A program made the translations under genes and the position numbers. From Nitrospirales bacterium (lineage in GTDB: Bacteria > Nitrospirota > Nitrospiria > Nitrospirales > UBA8639): a stretch of 64,000 bases of DNA. The notes below the pieces were generated by a model. It had not been told where the DNA came from and did not search any database. It saw only the letters and a program-made list of their open reading frames with translations. Shown here piece after piece: positions 53,975 to 61,906 of the stretch. Where the stretch lies: assembly GCA_022825885.1 (NCBI GenBank), contig JAJDVY010000004.1:1-64000 (forward strand), given 5' to 3'. How positions within the stretch are numbered: the first letter of the stretch is position 1; each line of letters starts with the position of its first letter.

Positions 53975-55081
53975 ATGGGAGATTCTTTAGACAAGCTGAC
54001 GATACGAGGATTCAAATCTATCCGTGAACTGGAAGATTTCGAATTCAAGGATCTGAACGTGTTGATTGGCGCCAATGGCGCGGGTAAGAGTAACCTCATT
54101 TCCTTTTTCCGCCTGCTGCAAGCCATCATCAAGGGGAACCTGAATGAATACGTTCGAGATAGCGGAGGGATCAGCGACCTGCTCTTTAACGGACGAAAGA
54201 CCACGCGAGGACTTAAGTTTGAAACGCGCTTCGGTCCCCGCGGATACCGTTTCACGATTAAGCCCGGACCATCGGAGGACTGTGCGCTAACAGACGAAGA
54301 GCGCTATTATGAACATGGAAGATCGAAGTGGTGTACCCTTGGAGACAGCCCGGATGGGCAATCCTTACTTGTGAAAGAGGCGACAGGAAAGTCCCGCGAC
54401 GCCCAATATAGTGAGCTTGTCTATGATTCCATATCTTCATGGAAAATCTATCATTTTCATGACACCAGTGAAACGGCTGCGATGCGGCATAAAGAGATCG
54501 TCCAGGACAACAAGGCTCTACGCTTCAATGCCTCGAATATTGCGCCGTTCCTGTTGAGACTAAGAAACGAAGACGAAGGAACCTACGAAGAAATCCTCCA
54601 GTCTTGCAAATTGGTGATTCCCTATCTGGATGATTTCCTTCTCGACGTGGAACACTTCGGGCAGAAAGCGAAAGTGGCGCTTTCATGGAGGGGCAAGGGG
54701 TCGGATTACCCGATGCAACCGTATCATTTTTCTGACGGAAGCATCAGGTTTATCTGCCTGGCAACGGCTTTATTGCAACCAGAGCCACCCTCTTCCTTGA
54801 TAATCGACGAACCGGAATTGGGACTCCATCCTGCAGCAATCAGCATTTTGGCAGAGCTCATTCAAAACGCCTCCAAGCACACTCAACTCATCGTGGCGAC
54901 GCAATCACCGGCGTTGATCGACAACTTTTCGGTCGAAGACGTCATTGTGGTCAGCAGGAAAGATGGCGCATCCACGTTTGAACGTCTGAACGAAAAAGAT
55001 TATCGAGCATGGCTTGAAAGCTACTCCGTGGGCGAACTTTGGAGCAAAAACGTCATTTCCGGCGGACCTGTTTATGAGTAA
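53975..55081 (+). CDS. AAA family ATPase (OLD/RecF-like), defence-type
   Basis: The 368-residue protein begins MGDSLDKLTIRGFKSIRELE. It has the ABC-type Walker A GANGAGKS at about 32-39, then signature FSDGSIRFICLATAL, Walker B SLIIDEPELGLHPAAI and QLIVATQSPALIDNF with the H-loop position Gln. This AAA15/OLD-like architecture is common in phage defence (PARIS AriA, Gabija, retron partners). It overlaps the downstream TOPRIM-like gene by eight bases (ATGAGTAA), so the two act together. Confidence 0.85.
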   Translation: MGDSLDKLTIRGFKSIRELEDFEFKDLNVLIGANGAGKSNLISFFRLLQAIIKGNLNEYVRDSGGISDLLFNGRKTTRGLKFETRFGPRGYRFTIKPGPSEDCALTDEERYYEHGRSKWCTLGDSPDGQSLLVKEATGKSRDAQYSELVYDSISSWKIYHFHDTSETAAMRHKEIVQDNKALRFNASNIAPFLLRLRNEDEGTYEEILQSCKLVIPYLDDFLLDVEHFGQKAKVALSWRGKGSDYPMQPYHFSDGSIRFICLATALLQPEPPSSLIIDEPELGLHPAAISILAELIQNASKHTQLIVATQSPALIDNFSVEDVIVVSRKDGASTFERLNEKDYRAWLESYSVGELWSKNVISGGPVYE

Positions 55082-55745
55082 GCCTATCGTAGTAGTGCTC
55101 GCAGAGGGTTCAACTGAGCAGATCTTTGTCAGAGATCTTTTATCTCCTTACCTGGCACAAGCTGGGGTACACATAACTTCGACTATCCTGACGAAACCAG
55201 GTCAGAATGGCGGTGACGTTCGTTTTGCACGCGCCAAAAACGACATCGAGCGTCATCTCAAGCAAAGAAGAGAAACATGGTTGACACTACTTGTCGATTA
55301 CTACGGCATCAAGAGTGACTGGCCCGGGTACCGGGAGTCAAAACGTGAAATACAACATTCGTCGAAAGCCCGAGTGATGAATGAAGCGACCCGGAAGCAG
55401 GTCAACGAACTCTTCGGAAAGCTAGATGCAGAGCGGCGATTCATACCATACGTTTCGATGTTTGAGTTTGAGGCTTTGCTCTTCAGTGATGCCGACATCC
55501 TAGCGCGAAAGCTGAATGTGCGGATGAAAGAAGTAAAACAAATTCTTTCTCGATGTGGCGAACCGGAGCAGATTAACGACAAGGCTCAGACTGCCCCATC
55601 CAAGCGACTGGAAATCTTATCCAGCCGATTCAAAAAAACCACGACGGGTATCAATATCGCTCGAGAAATCGGTATCGATACAATGCGCAAAGCATGTCCC
55701 CTTTTCAACGAATGGATAAACAAATTGGAGAATTTGAAACACTGA
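55074..55745 (+). CDS. DUF4276 (TOPRIM-like) protein
   Basis: Starting at ATG 55074, overlapping the ATPase stop, the 223-residue protein has VVLAEGSTEQIFVRDLLSPY with the TOPRIM glutamate, LTLLVDYYGIKSDWPG and SMFEFEALLFSDAD. These are DUF4276 hallmarks. TOPRIM nucleases pair with AAA ATPases in OLD-type systems; in PARIS the partner is the related DUF4435. A direct nuclease role is inferred, not shown. Together with the ATPase it forms a compact two-gene module. Confidence 0.85.
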   Translation: MSKPIVVVLAEGSTEQIFVRDLLSPYLAQAGVHITSTILTKPGQNGGDVRFARAKNDIERHLKQRRETWLTLLVDYYGIKSDWPGYRESKREIQHSSKARVMNEATRKQVNELFGKLDAERRFIPYVSMFEFEALLFSDADILARKLNVRMKEVKQILSRCGEPEQINDKAQTAPSKRLEILSSRFKKTTTGINIAREIGIDTMRKACPLFNEWINKLENLKH

Positions 55746-55870
55746 ACATAGTGCGATGAACGGCGGTCTAGGACACAGACGAAATCATCGTCTAAACGGA
55801 AATCCATGTTGTTTCCATTCACTCGCATGGAACGGTTTTTATTTCTTCTTTCTATCTCAATTGATAAAAA

Positions 55871-55967
55871 TGCGCCAATTAAAATAATTAATATGGCGCA
55901 ATGCACTTGATTTTACCGAATTAAACTGCTTATATGGCACAGTTAAATATTAATTGCGCCATATAAG
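55871..55967. promoter_or_regulatory. Multi-site dyad operator upstream of the Fic gene
   Basis: CTTATATGGCACAGTT (55929-55944) and AATTGCGCCATATAAG (55952-55967) form a 39-base dyad with two mismatches, ending one base before the ATG at 55969. A second pair TGCGCCA (55871-55877) and TGGCGCA (55894-55900) lies upstream. Half-site TATGGCGCAA recurs. The Fic protein's own N-terminal helix-turn-helix is the obvious candidate ligand. The preceding 55746-55870 part holds no gene. Confidence 0.75.
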
Positions 55968-55968
55968 T

Positions 55969-57282
55969 ATGCCAAAACAGATTCCTGAAACGGAGTTGGA
56001 TGCCATCGTCGAAGCGATCGGGCAATTTCCTGAGGGAGCGGCGGTATCTGAGGTGCGCGGTGCGCTGGATATCGAGCTTTCTCGCCGGACGCTGCAACGA
56101 CGGCTGGCGCGACTGGTGAAGGCCGGTCGGCTGGAAACATTTGGCGAAGGTCGCGCCCAACGCTATCGCGTGAGTCCCCTGCCGGATGAAGCCAGCCCTC
56201 CGGCCACCACGGAAACCGACGACGATGTTGTGGTTCCTCCGTCCGCAGGCAGGAGGGATACTCAAGTCGAGGCTGAACAACCGATTCAGACACGGCCCAT
56301 TTGCAGCCTTGATCTTCTGGCAGCCTATCAACCGAACCGCACGTTTTACCTGGACGAGTCCACTCGATGCCGTCTGCGGGAATTGGGACAGTCTCTGGAT
56401 GGGCCTCAACCGGCCAGAACCCATGCGCATCCCCGTTGGATGATCGACCTGATATGGAATTCCAGTCGTCTGGAAGGGAATACCTACTCGCTGCTGGAAA
56501 CCTGTCAATTCCTGCACACCGGTCAACCGGCCGGGAGCAAGGGTGACCATGAAATTCAGATGATCATGAATCACAAGGCGGCCATCGACCTGCTGCTGTC
56601 CGGAGATTCGGTGAATGAAATCGCCTTCAACCACGAGACCATCTGCAAGCTCCAGGTATTGCTTTCGGGAAAGCCATGGGCCGATTCACGATTTTCTGAA
56701 CGGATTCAGATCCAAGGCGTTGCGCCCCTGCTCCTCAAAGCTCATGCGATTGCAGACCCCTTCGAGCAGGCAGTTTTTGCCCTGGTGCACGTGCCCCACC
56801 TGCACGCCTTCGAGCCCATCAACCAACGCGTGTCGCGACTGGCGGCCAACATCCCATTTATTCGGATGGGCTTGGTTCCGTTGTCTTTCGTGGACGTACC
56901 GGAGAATCTCTACGCCAACGGCTTACTGCGTATTTCCGAACTGAACCGTCCCGACCTGTTGCGCGACCTTTTCGTGTGGGCTTATGAACGTTCGTGCAGA
57001 CGCTACTCCACCGCACAGCAATTGCCGGGAGAACGGGATCTCTTTGGCATGCAATACCGCGAACCGATAAGAAAACTGGTCTCGAACGTGGTACACGCAC
57101 ACATGAGCAAGCCTCGCGCCACTGCCAGGATCAAGGCGTTTGCTCTTGGCTGGGTTCCGGTCAATGACCAACAGCGTTTTATCGAGATCGTCGAAACCGA
57201 ATTGCTGAGTTTGTCCGAAGGCAACGTCGCCCGTTATCATATTCGTCCAACGGAGTTCCGCAACTGGCAGCAATCCTGGTAG
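55969..57282 (+). CDS. Fic-family protein with N-terminal winged helix
   Basis: The 437-residue product begins MPKQIPETELDAIVEAIGQF. A DNA-binding winged-helix region (about 1-70, LSRRTLQRRLARLVKAGRLE) leads to a Fic domain. The inhibitory motif SSRLEGN and the catalytic-type loop HAFEPINQRVSRLAAN (HxFxxxN..R variant) are visible. Fic proteins usually AMPylate targets; this loop lacks the GNGR glycines, so activity is uncertain. An operator dyad touches its start, indicating autoregulation. Confidence 0.85.
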   Translation: MPKQIPETELDAIVEAIGQFPEGAAVSEVRGALDIELSRRTLQRRLARLVKAGRLETFGEGRAQRYRVSPLPDEASPPATTETDDDVVVPPSAGRRDTQVEAEQPIQTRPICSLDLLAAYQPNRTFYLDESTRCRLRELGQSLDGPQPARTHAHPRWMIDLIWNSSRLEGNTYSLLETCQFLHTGQPAGSKGDHEIQMIMNHKAAIDLLLSGDSVNEIAFNHETICKLQVLLSGKPWADSRFSERIQIQGVAPLLLKAHAIADPFEQAVFALVHVPHLHAFEPINQRVSRLAANIPFIRMGLVPLSFVDVPENLYANGLLRISELNRPDLLRDLFVWAYERSCRRYSTAQQLPGERDLFGMQYREPIRKLVSNVVHAHMSKPRATARIKAFALGWVPVNDQQRFIEIVETELLSLSEGNVARYHIRPTEFRNWQQSW

Positions 57283-57464
57283 CCAGTCGATTGCATCGAC
57301 TGCCAAGGAGATGTATTCTTGTTCCAAATGCTGCGGCTGCTTTTCTCGCGCAGCTTCACACACCAACCTTTCATGTGGTAGTGGTCAGACCACCTCACAC
57401 GAGGCCATTCCTGGAACAGCCAAGAAAAAGCCCCATAACATCGCGACGCGACGGGAGGAGGTTG

Positions 57465-58400
57465 ATGGCGATGATGGCACAACGTTCGCTGACAACGGTT
57501 TTCATGATGGTTGCCCTGCTCCCGGTCACGGATGCGAGGGCTTCAGAGCGCCAGGGATTCTACTTCGGCGCGGACATCGGGGTCTCCATCCCGAACGATC
57601 TCGAATCCACTCGTACGAATAACGGCATTGGGACAAACTGTGATCAATGGCTGGCAGGAGACACGTTGAACGACGGCACGACGGTCCCGCTTCCCTTGGA
57701 ACAGTGTTCGCCCAGGGCTCTGCCGAAAAAAACGACCAGCTTTGATCTTGGCACGGGGTTTCTGGCCGGAGTCAACCTCGGCTATGCCCTGCGCGGCTTT
57801 CGTCTTGAAGCCGAGTACTTTCGACGCGAGCAAAGCGGTGAACGTTCGGCACTCAACGTGCCCGGCGATCCCAAACAGGCGGAATTTGTCGAACGAAGTG
57901 AAAAAGTCAGCGATTTCCGCGCCGACAATTTCTTCGCAAACGTCTACTATGATTTCCGGAATACGTTCTCGGCCACGTTGACTCCCTACCTGGGAGTTGG
58001 ATTAGGGGTGATGCACGTGCAAATGGATTACTCGGGAACGTCCATCCGAACAAACGACAGAGACACGCTCCACGCATTGGGACGCAACCGTCACGCAGCG
58101 GGACTGGCCTCATTAGCCGACGAGGTCCTGTCCGACACGCTGTTCGGGTATCAGTGGATAGCCGGACTGGATTACGCGTGGAGCGAACGGTTTTCCGTAG
58201 GATTGAAGTTCCGCTACGGCGATGCCTTTGGCGATTTCGAGGACGGCGACAACGCGTGGAAGCCATTGAGAGGCCACGCTTCAACGGTCGGGCCGGACCC
58301 GGGAACAGGGGCGAATCTCCCTATTCGCTATGCGATTCAGGCCGATGACTTGGGCTTCTGGGGCATTTCGTTGAATTTCAAATACTTTTTCGACATGTGA
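57465..58400 (+). CDS. Outer-membrane beta-barrel protein
   Basis: From ATG 57465 (GGGAGGAGG upstream), the 311-residue product has a signal peptide (SLTTVFMMVALLPVTDARA). Alternating amphipathic strands follow: GFYFGADIGVSIPND, GFLAGVNLGYALRGFRLEAE, ANVYYDFRNTFSATLTPYLG, SVGLKFRYGDAFGDF and ISLNFKYFFDM. The C-terminal aromatic-containing strand suits BamA recognition. It resembles P44/Msp2-like or OmpW-type surface barrels. Cargo or ligand is unknown. It overlaps the next gene by four bases. Confidence 0.8.
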   Translation: MAMMAQRSLTTVFMMVALLPVTDARASERQGFYFGADIGVSIPNDLESTRTNNGIGTNCDQWLAGDTLNDGTTVPLPLEQCSPRALPKKTTSFDLGTGFLAGVNLGYALRGFRLEAEYFRREQSGERSALNVPGDPKQAEFVERSEKVSDFRADNFFANVYYDFRNTFSATLTPYLGVGLGVMHVQMDYSGTSIRTNDRDTLHALGRNRHAAGLASLADEVLSDTLFGYQWIAGLDYAWSERFSVGLKFRYGDAFGDFEDGDNAWKPLRGHASTVGPDPGTGANLPIRYAIQADDLGFWGISLNFKYFFDM

Positions 58401-59416
58401 AGCCAGCAATTCTTATTTTTTGTCTGTCTCTCTCGGCTTGCTGGGGAAGCGGCGAAGCAGTCGTCGAAATCGCGCTACACCCGGCCAAGCCCGATCTGCT
58501 CTACGTGGCCACAAACGATTACATCTTCAAGACCCGCGATGCCGGTAAAACCTGGGCGAACGTGTCCAGGGGCATGACCCATTCACGCGTGATTTCGCTG
58601 GCCGTCGATCCCCTCCTCCCGGCCAACGTGTACGCCGGCACCAAGGGCGATGCGATCTTTAAGAGTTTTAACGGCGGCCAGCAGTGGATCTCACAACGCA
58701 AGGGGCTGGAAGGCGTGACCATTACCTCGGTGGTGCATGAAATCAAATTTGTACCGGGGTCGAGCCAACATATTTTTGCGGCCACGTCGATGGGTGTCTT
58801 TGAAACGGAAAATGCCGGAGCCACTTGGGGCAAACGCATGGACGGCATGATCGAAGTCCTGATGGTCATCACGGTCGACGTGGACCCCAACCAGCCGCAG
58901 ACCCTTTATGCCGGCACCAGCGGGGGCGTCTATCGCTCGCTCGACGGAGCCAAGAACTGGACAAAGGTCAACAACGGCTTGGTGCCCCCCGACGTCTTAA
59001 AATCCTCTCGCGCTCTTGGAGTGGTCAAAATCAAGATCGACCCGCATGCATCCCACACCGTGTACACGGCCACGTTGAAGGGCCTCTTTAAAACCACCAA
59101 CAGTGGGGAATCCTGGCAACGTATCGGTGAAGCCTTGCCCGACCAATTTTTCAGCGATCTCATTCTCGATCCGATAACCCCGGGCGTCGTCTATGTCGCC
59201 AGTCGAGCCGGCGTTCATACCAGCCGGAACGGCGGCCAAACATGGGAAGCCATCAATAAAGGGCTGACCAATCTCAACATTCGGGCTTTGGTCATCAGTC
59301 CGCTTGATTCTTCGACCTTGTACGCCGGAACGAATCGCGCCGGCCTTTTCCGTTCGCACAACGGAGGCCAGGCATGGGAACCCGTTCCGTTGGTCCTCGC
59401 ACAGCAACCTGCATAA
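58397..59416 (+). CDS. Beta-propeller BNR/VPS10-like lipoprotein
   Basis: Beginning at GTG 58397, the 339-residue product has a lipobox (LSAC). About six repeated units end in S-x-D-x-G-x-T-W patterns: TRDAGKTWANV, SFNGGQQWIS, ENAGATWGKR, SLDGAKNWTK, TTNSGESWQR and SRNGGQTWEA. These Asp-box/BNR repeats form sortilin-like or Ycf48-like beta-propellers used in assembly or binding. It is coupled to the barrel gene upstream, suggesting that the pair acts at the outer membrane. Confidence 0.85.
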   Translation: MKPAILIFCLSLSACWGSGEAVVEIALHPAKPDLLYVATNDYIFKTRDAGKTWANVSRGMTHSRVISLAVDPLLPANVYAGTKGDAIFKSFNGGQQWISQRKGLEGVTITSVVHEIKFVPGSSQHIFAATSMGVFETENAGATWGKRMDGMIEVLMVITVDVDPNQPQTLYAGTSGGVYRSLDGAKNWTKVNNGLVPPDVLKSSRALGVVKIKIDPHASHTVYTATLKGLFKTTNSGESWQRIGEALPDQFFSDLILDPITPGVVYVASRAGVHTSRNGGQTWEAINKGLTNLNIRALVISPLDSSTLYAGTNRAGLFRSHNGGQAWEPVPLVLAQQPA

Positions 59417-59485
59417 ACAGAAGGCGCCATGAGGCCTGTCCCTGCCTACGCAGGGGGATGGCGTGGAGACAACCACCCCCTCCTC

Positions 59486-59514
59486 TTGCAGAGGGTCGGG
59501 CACTGTACTATAGT
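59486..59514 (+). promoter_or_regulatory. Promoter of the exported molybdoenzyme gene
   Basis: TTGCAG (59486-59491), 17 bases, TATAGT (59509-59514) stand 47 bases upstream of the ATG at 59561. This gap suggests the gene has its own promoter rather than being purely read from the propeller gene. Confidence 0.55.
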
Positions 59515-59560
59515 AATTTCAAGGAGCTGAACATTCTCGAAAGCGTCCCCCTTCTCGCCC

Positions 59561-60571
59561 ATGGACATCACCCGTCGAAAATTATTTCAACTTGGCAGCT
59601 TGGGCACCTTGGCGGGGCTCAGCAGCCTCACCGGCGGGTGCGACCTCGGCAGCATGTTTGCCGTGCCTGCCCGCGAAACCCGGTATTTCACACCCAATGA
59701 AAAATTTTATACCGTCAACTACATGGACTCTCCGTACAACTTCACGCGCGACCTCGACCAGGAGCAATGGCAAATGGTAGTCAAAGGCGCCGTCGAAAAG
59801 CCCCTGGTCCTCAAATGGCGGGACATCCTGAACCGCAGACCGTTCGACCAAGTGTCCACGCTCATGTGCATCGATACCCTGCCGGGAGGAACGAGCCTCG
59901 GCAATGCCATCTGGCGGGGCATTTCTCTCAAGGAACTGCTGATTGAAGCCGGAGCCGACTCGGACACGGCGCGGGACGTCATTGTTCGCGGAGCCGACGC
60001 CTATCACGACAGCATTCCTTTTGAGCGGGCCATGCACGATGAAGTGATGCTGGCCTATCTCATGAACGGGGAAAAACTCCCGAAGGCCCATGGCTTTCCG
60101 GTTCGTCTGATCGTTCCGGGGCTCTACGGGATCAAGAACGTCAAATGGATTACGGAAATTGAAGTGTACAACGGGGATTATCAGGGATATTGGCAACGAA
60201 AGGGCTGGACCGACGAGGGCACGATCCATATTTTTTCCCGAATCGACAGTCCGGGACATTACCAGGACATCCGCGGGCCCAACGTGCAGTTCCGCGGCGT
60301 TGCCTTCGGCGGGCCCAATTCCATTGCGCGGGTACAACTGAGTTTCGACCAGGAAAAAACGTGGATCGATGCCACGATCGAACCGCCTCAATCCCCATGG
60401 TCCTGGGTGGTCTGGAATTATCAGCGGCCAGACATGCCGGACGGGAAGAGCATGGTCTCCGTGCGCGCCGTCGATACCACCGGCACCGTGCAAACCTCAG
60501 AAATCACGCGTCCCCAACCCAACGGCGCCACGGGCCTGCACAGCATCGTCGTCAACGTGCAGAACGCCTGA
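59561..60571 (+). CDS. Tat-exported sulfite-oxidase-family molybdoenzyme
   Basis: The 336-residue protein starts with a twin-arginine signal (TRRKLFQLGSLGTLAGL) followed by a possible lipobox (LTGGC). The molybdopterin domain shows KWRDILNRRPFDQV, STLMCIDTLPGGTSLGNAIW with the Mo-ligand Cys, and HGFPVRLIVPGLYGIKNVKW. The C-terminal dimerisation domain is present (VQFRGVAFGGPNSIARVQLS, VWNYQRPDMPDG). It could oxidise sulfite or act on other S-oxides. It follows the barrel-propeller pair on the same strand. Confidence 0.88.
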   Translation: MDITRRKLFQLGSLGTLAGLSSLTGGCDLGSMFAVPARETRYFTPNEKFYTVNYMDSPYNFTRDLDQEQWQMVVKGAVEKPLVLKWRDILNRRPFDQVSTLMCIDTLPGGTSLGNAIWRGISLKELLIEAGADSDTARDVIVRGADAYHDSIPFERAMHDEVMLAYLMNGEKLPKAHGFPVRLIVPGLYGIKNVKWITEIEVYNGDYQGYWQRKGWTDEGTIHIFSRIDSPGHYQDIRGPNVQFRGVAFGGPNSIARVQLSFDQEKTWIDATIEPPQSPWSWVVWNYQRPDMPDGKSMVSVRAVDTTGTVQTSEITRPQPNGATGLHSIVVNVQNA

Positions 60572-60621
60572 CGCGAAGCGCCATCGTATGGCCAATCTGG
60601 AACTAATCTAGAACGTATTTC

Positions 60622-61491
60622 ATGACTGAATGTCGCATGACACAAAAGGATCCAGAATACGGCGACGTGCAAGTACTGCTTGGCGACAGTCGAGACGTTC
60701 TCCCTCAACTTGAAGTCCAATCAATTCAATGTTGCGTGACTTCGCCACCATATTGGGGATTGCGAGACTACGATCATTCATCTCAGATAGGGACTGAATC
60801 CTCTCCTGAGGAATATGTCGAACACCTCGTGGAGATTTTCCGGAATGTTCGAAGAGTGCTGACTGATGATGGCACGTTTTGGCTGAACGTCGGTGACGGG
60901 TACGCCAGGAACGGTGGAACAGGGAATTGTGGTCCTAATGCCCAGGTCGGCAACACAAAAAAACTGATTCAACGACGCAACTGTACGGTACCCGATTGTT
61001 GGGGACTGAAAGACCGTGATCTGATGGGGTTGCCGTGGCGAGTGGCATTTGCCCTGCAAACGGATGGGTGGTTGCTGCGTTCGAAGATTACTTGGGTAAA
61101 GAAAGCCCCTATGCCGGAGAGCGTCAAAAATCGTCCCTCAAATGCGACAGAGGAGGTTTTTCTGTTCTCTAAAACTCCAAATTACTACTATGACAATCAG
61201 GCCGTCCGCGAAGAAACCGGCGCAAATCTCAAAAATTATTGGCTATTGGGCCCTGATTCCAGTGGCACGCCTCATCCTGCTGTTTTTCCGAAAGAATTGG
61301 CTAGGCGTTGCATCCTTCTGGGCAGTCGTCCCGGAGATTTGGTCCTTGACCCGTTTTCCGGTTCCGGAACGACGGGCTTGGTAGCCGCCGAACTGAATCG
61401 CAAGGCAGTTCTTATCGAACTAAATGAAGAATACGTGGCGAATTCAAAAACACGGCTTGATAACGCTGCACAACAGGTCCTTCCCATCTAG
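60622..61491 (+). CDS. DNA (cytosine-N4 or adenine-N6) methyltransferase
   Basis: The 289-residue protein is a beta-group DNA methyltransferase. The catalytic VTSPPYWGLRDY (about 38) precedes the SAM motif DLVLDPFSGSGTTGLVAAEL (about 243), with a target-recognition region between. The SPPY form is common in N4-cytosine enzymes. No restriction gene is adjacent, so it is probably an orphan or a partner of the small following ORF. Base specificity cannot be read from sequence. Confidence 0.88.
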   Translation: MTECRMTQKDPEYGDVQVLLGDSRDVLPQLEVQSIQCCVTSPPYWGLRDYDHSSQIGTESSPEEYVEHLVEIFRNVRRVLTDDGTFWLNVGDGYARNGGTGNCGPNAQVGNTKKLIQRRNCTVPDCWGLKDRDLMGLPWRVAFALQTDGWLLRSKITWVKKAPMPESVKNRPSNATEEVFLFSKTPNYYYDNQAVREETGANLKNYWLLGPDSSGTPHPAVFPKELARRCILLGSRPGDLVLDPFSGSGTTGLVAAELNRKAVLIELNEEYVANSKTRLDNAAQQVLPI

Positions 61492-61520
61492 CAAGCGCCC
61501 ATTCTTTCTTGATTTGTGAA

Positions 61521-61793
61521 ATGAAAACACTTGCAAAATTGCGGCGAAACTACCACGACAAAATCGGCTCACAGATTATTCGAATTTCCAAGAAACATGG
61601 GCAACCCTATCCGAATTTTGCTGACGGCAACAGTCAATCGAGCGTTCTTATCGCAAATGGCATCGTCAGGGCTATTGGATTTCCCGCCAAGACCATCCCA
61701 AGGGGAGAAGATCAATTAGAGATGCTGGAAACCATGATTCAAGGGAATCGATTACGTGACATCAGTGACCTGCCGTTCGATCTCGCCGTCTAA
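61521..61793 (+). CDS. Hypothetical protein following the methyltransferase
   Basis: A 90-residue frame starting MKTLAKLRRNYHDKIGSQII lies 29 bases after the methyltransferase stop. It shows IRISKKHGQPYPNF and GEDQLEMLETMIQGNRL. It is not a recognised nuclease, and no family was recognised. Proximity suggests an operon with the methyltransferase. The gap 61794-61906 holds nothing. Confidence 0.5.
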   Translation: MKTLAKLRRNYHDKIGSQIIRISKKHGQPYPNFADGNSQSSVLIANGIVRAIGFPAKTIPRGEDQLEMLETMIQGNRLRDISDLPFDLAV

Positions 61794-61906
61794 TGCGTTA
61801 AATTTGTGACCGAATAATTTGTTATTCGTTCCTGCCTCCAACACCTGAAAGGTCTCTCTCACGAGCAATCTACTCAACCCAAATGGGTCCACACCGCCGC
61901 GAGACC

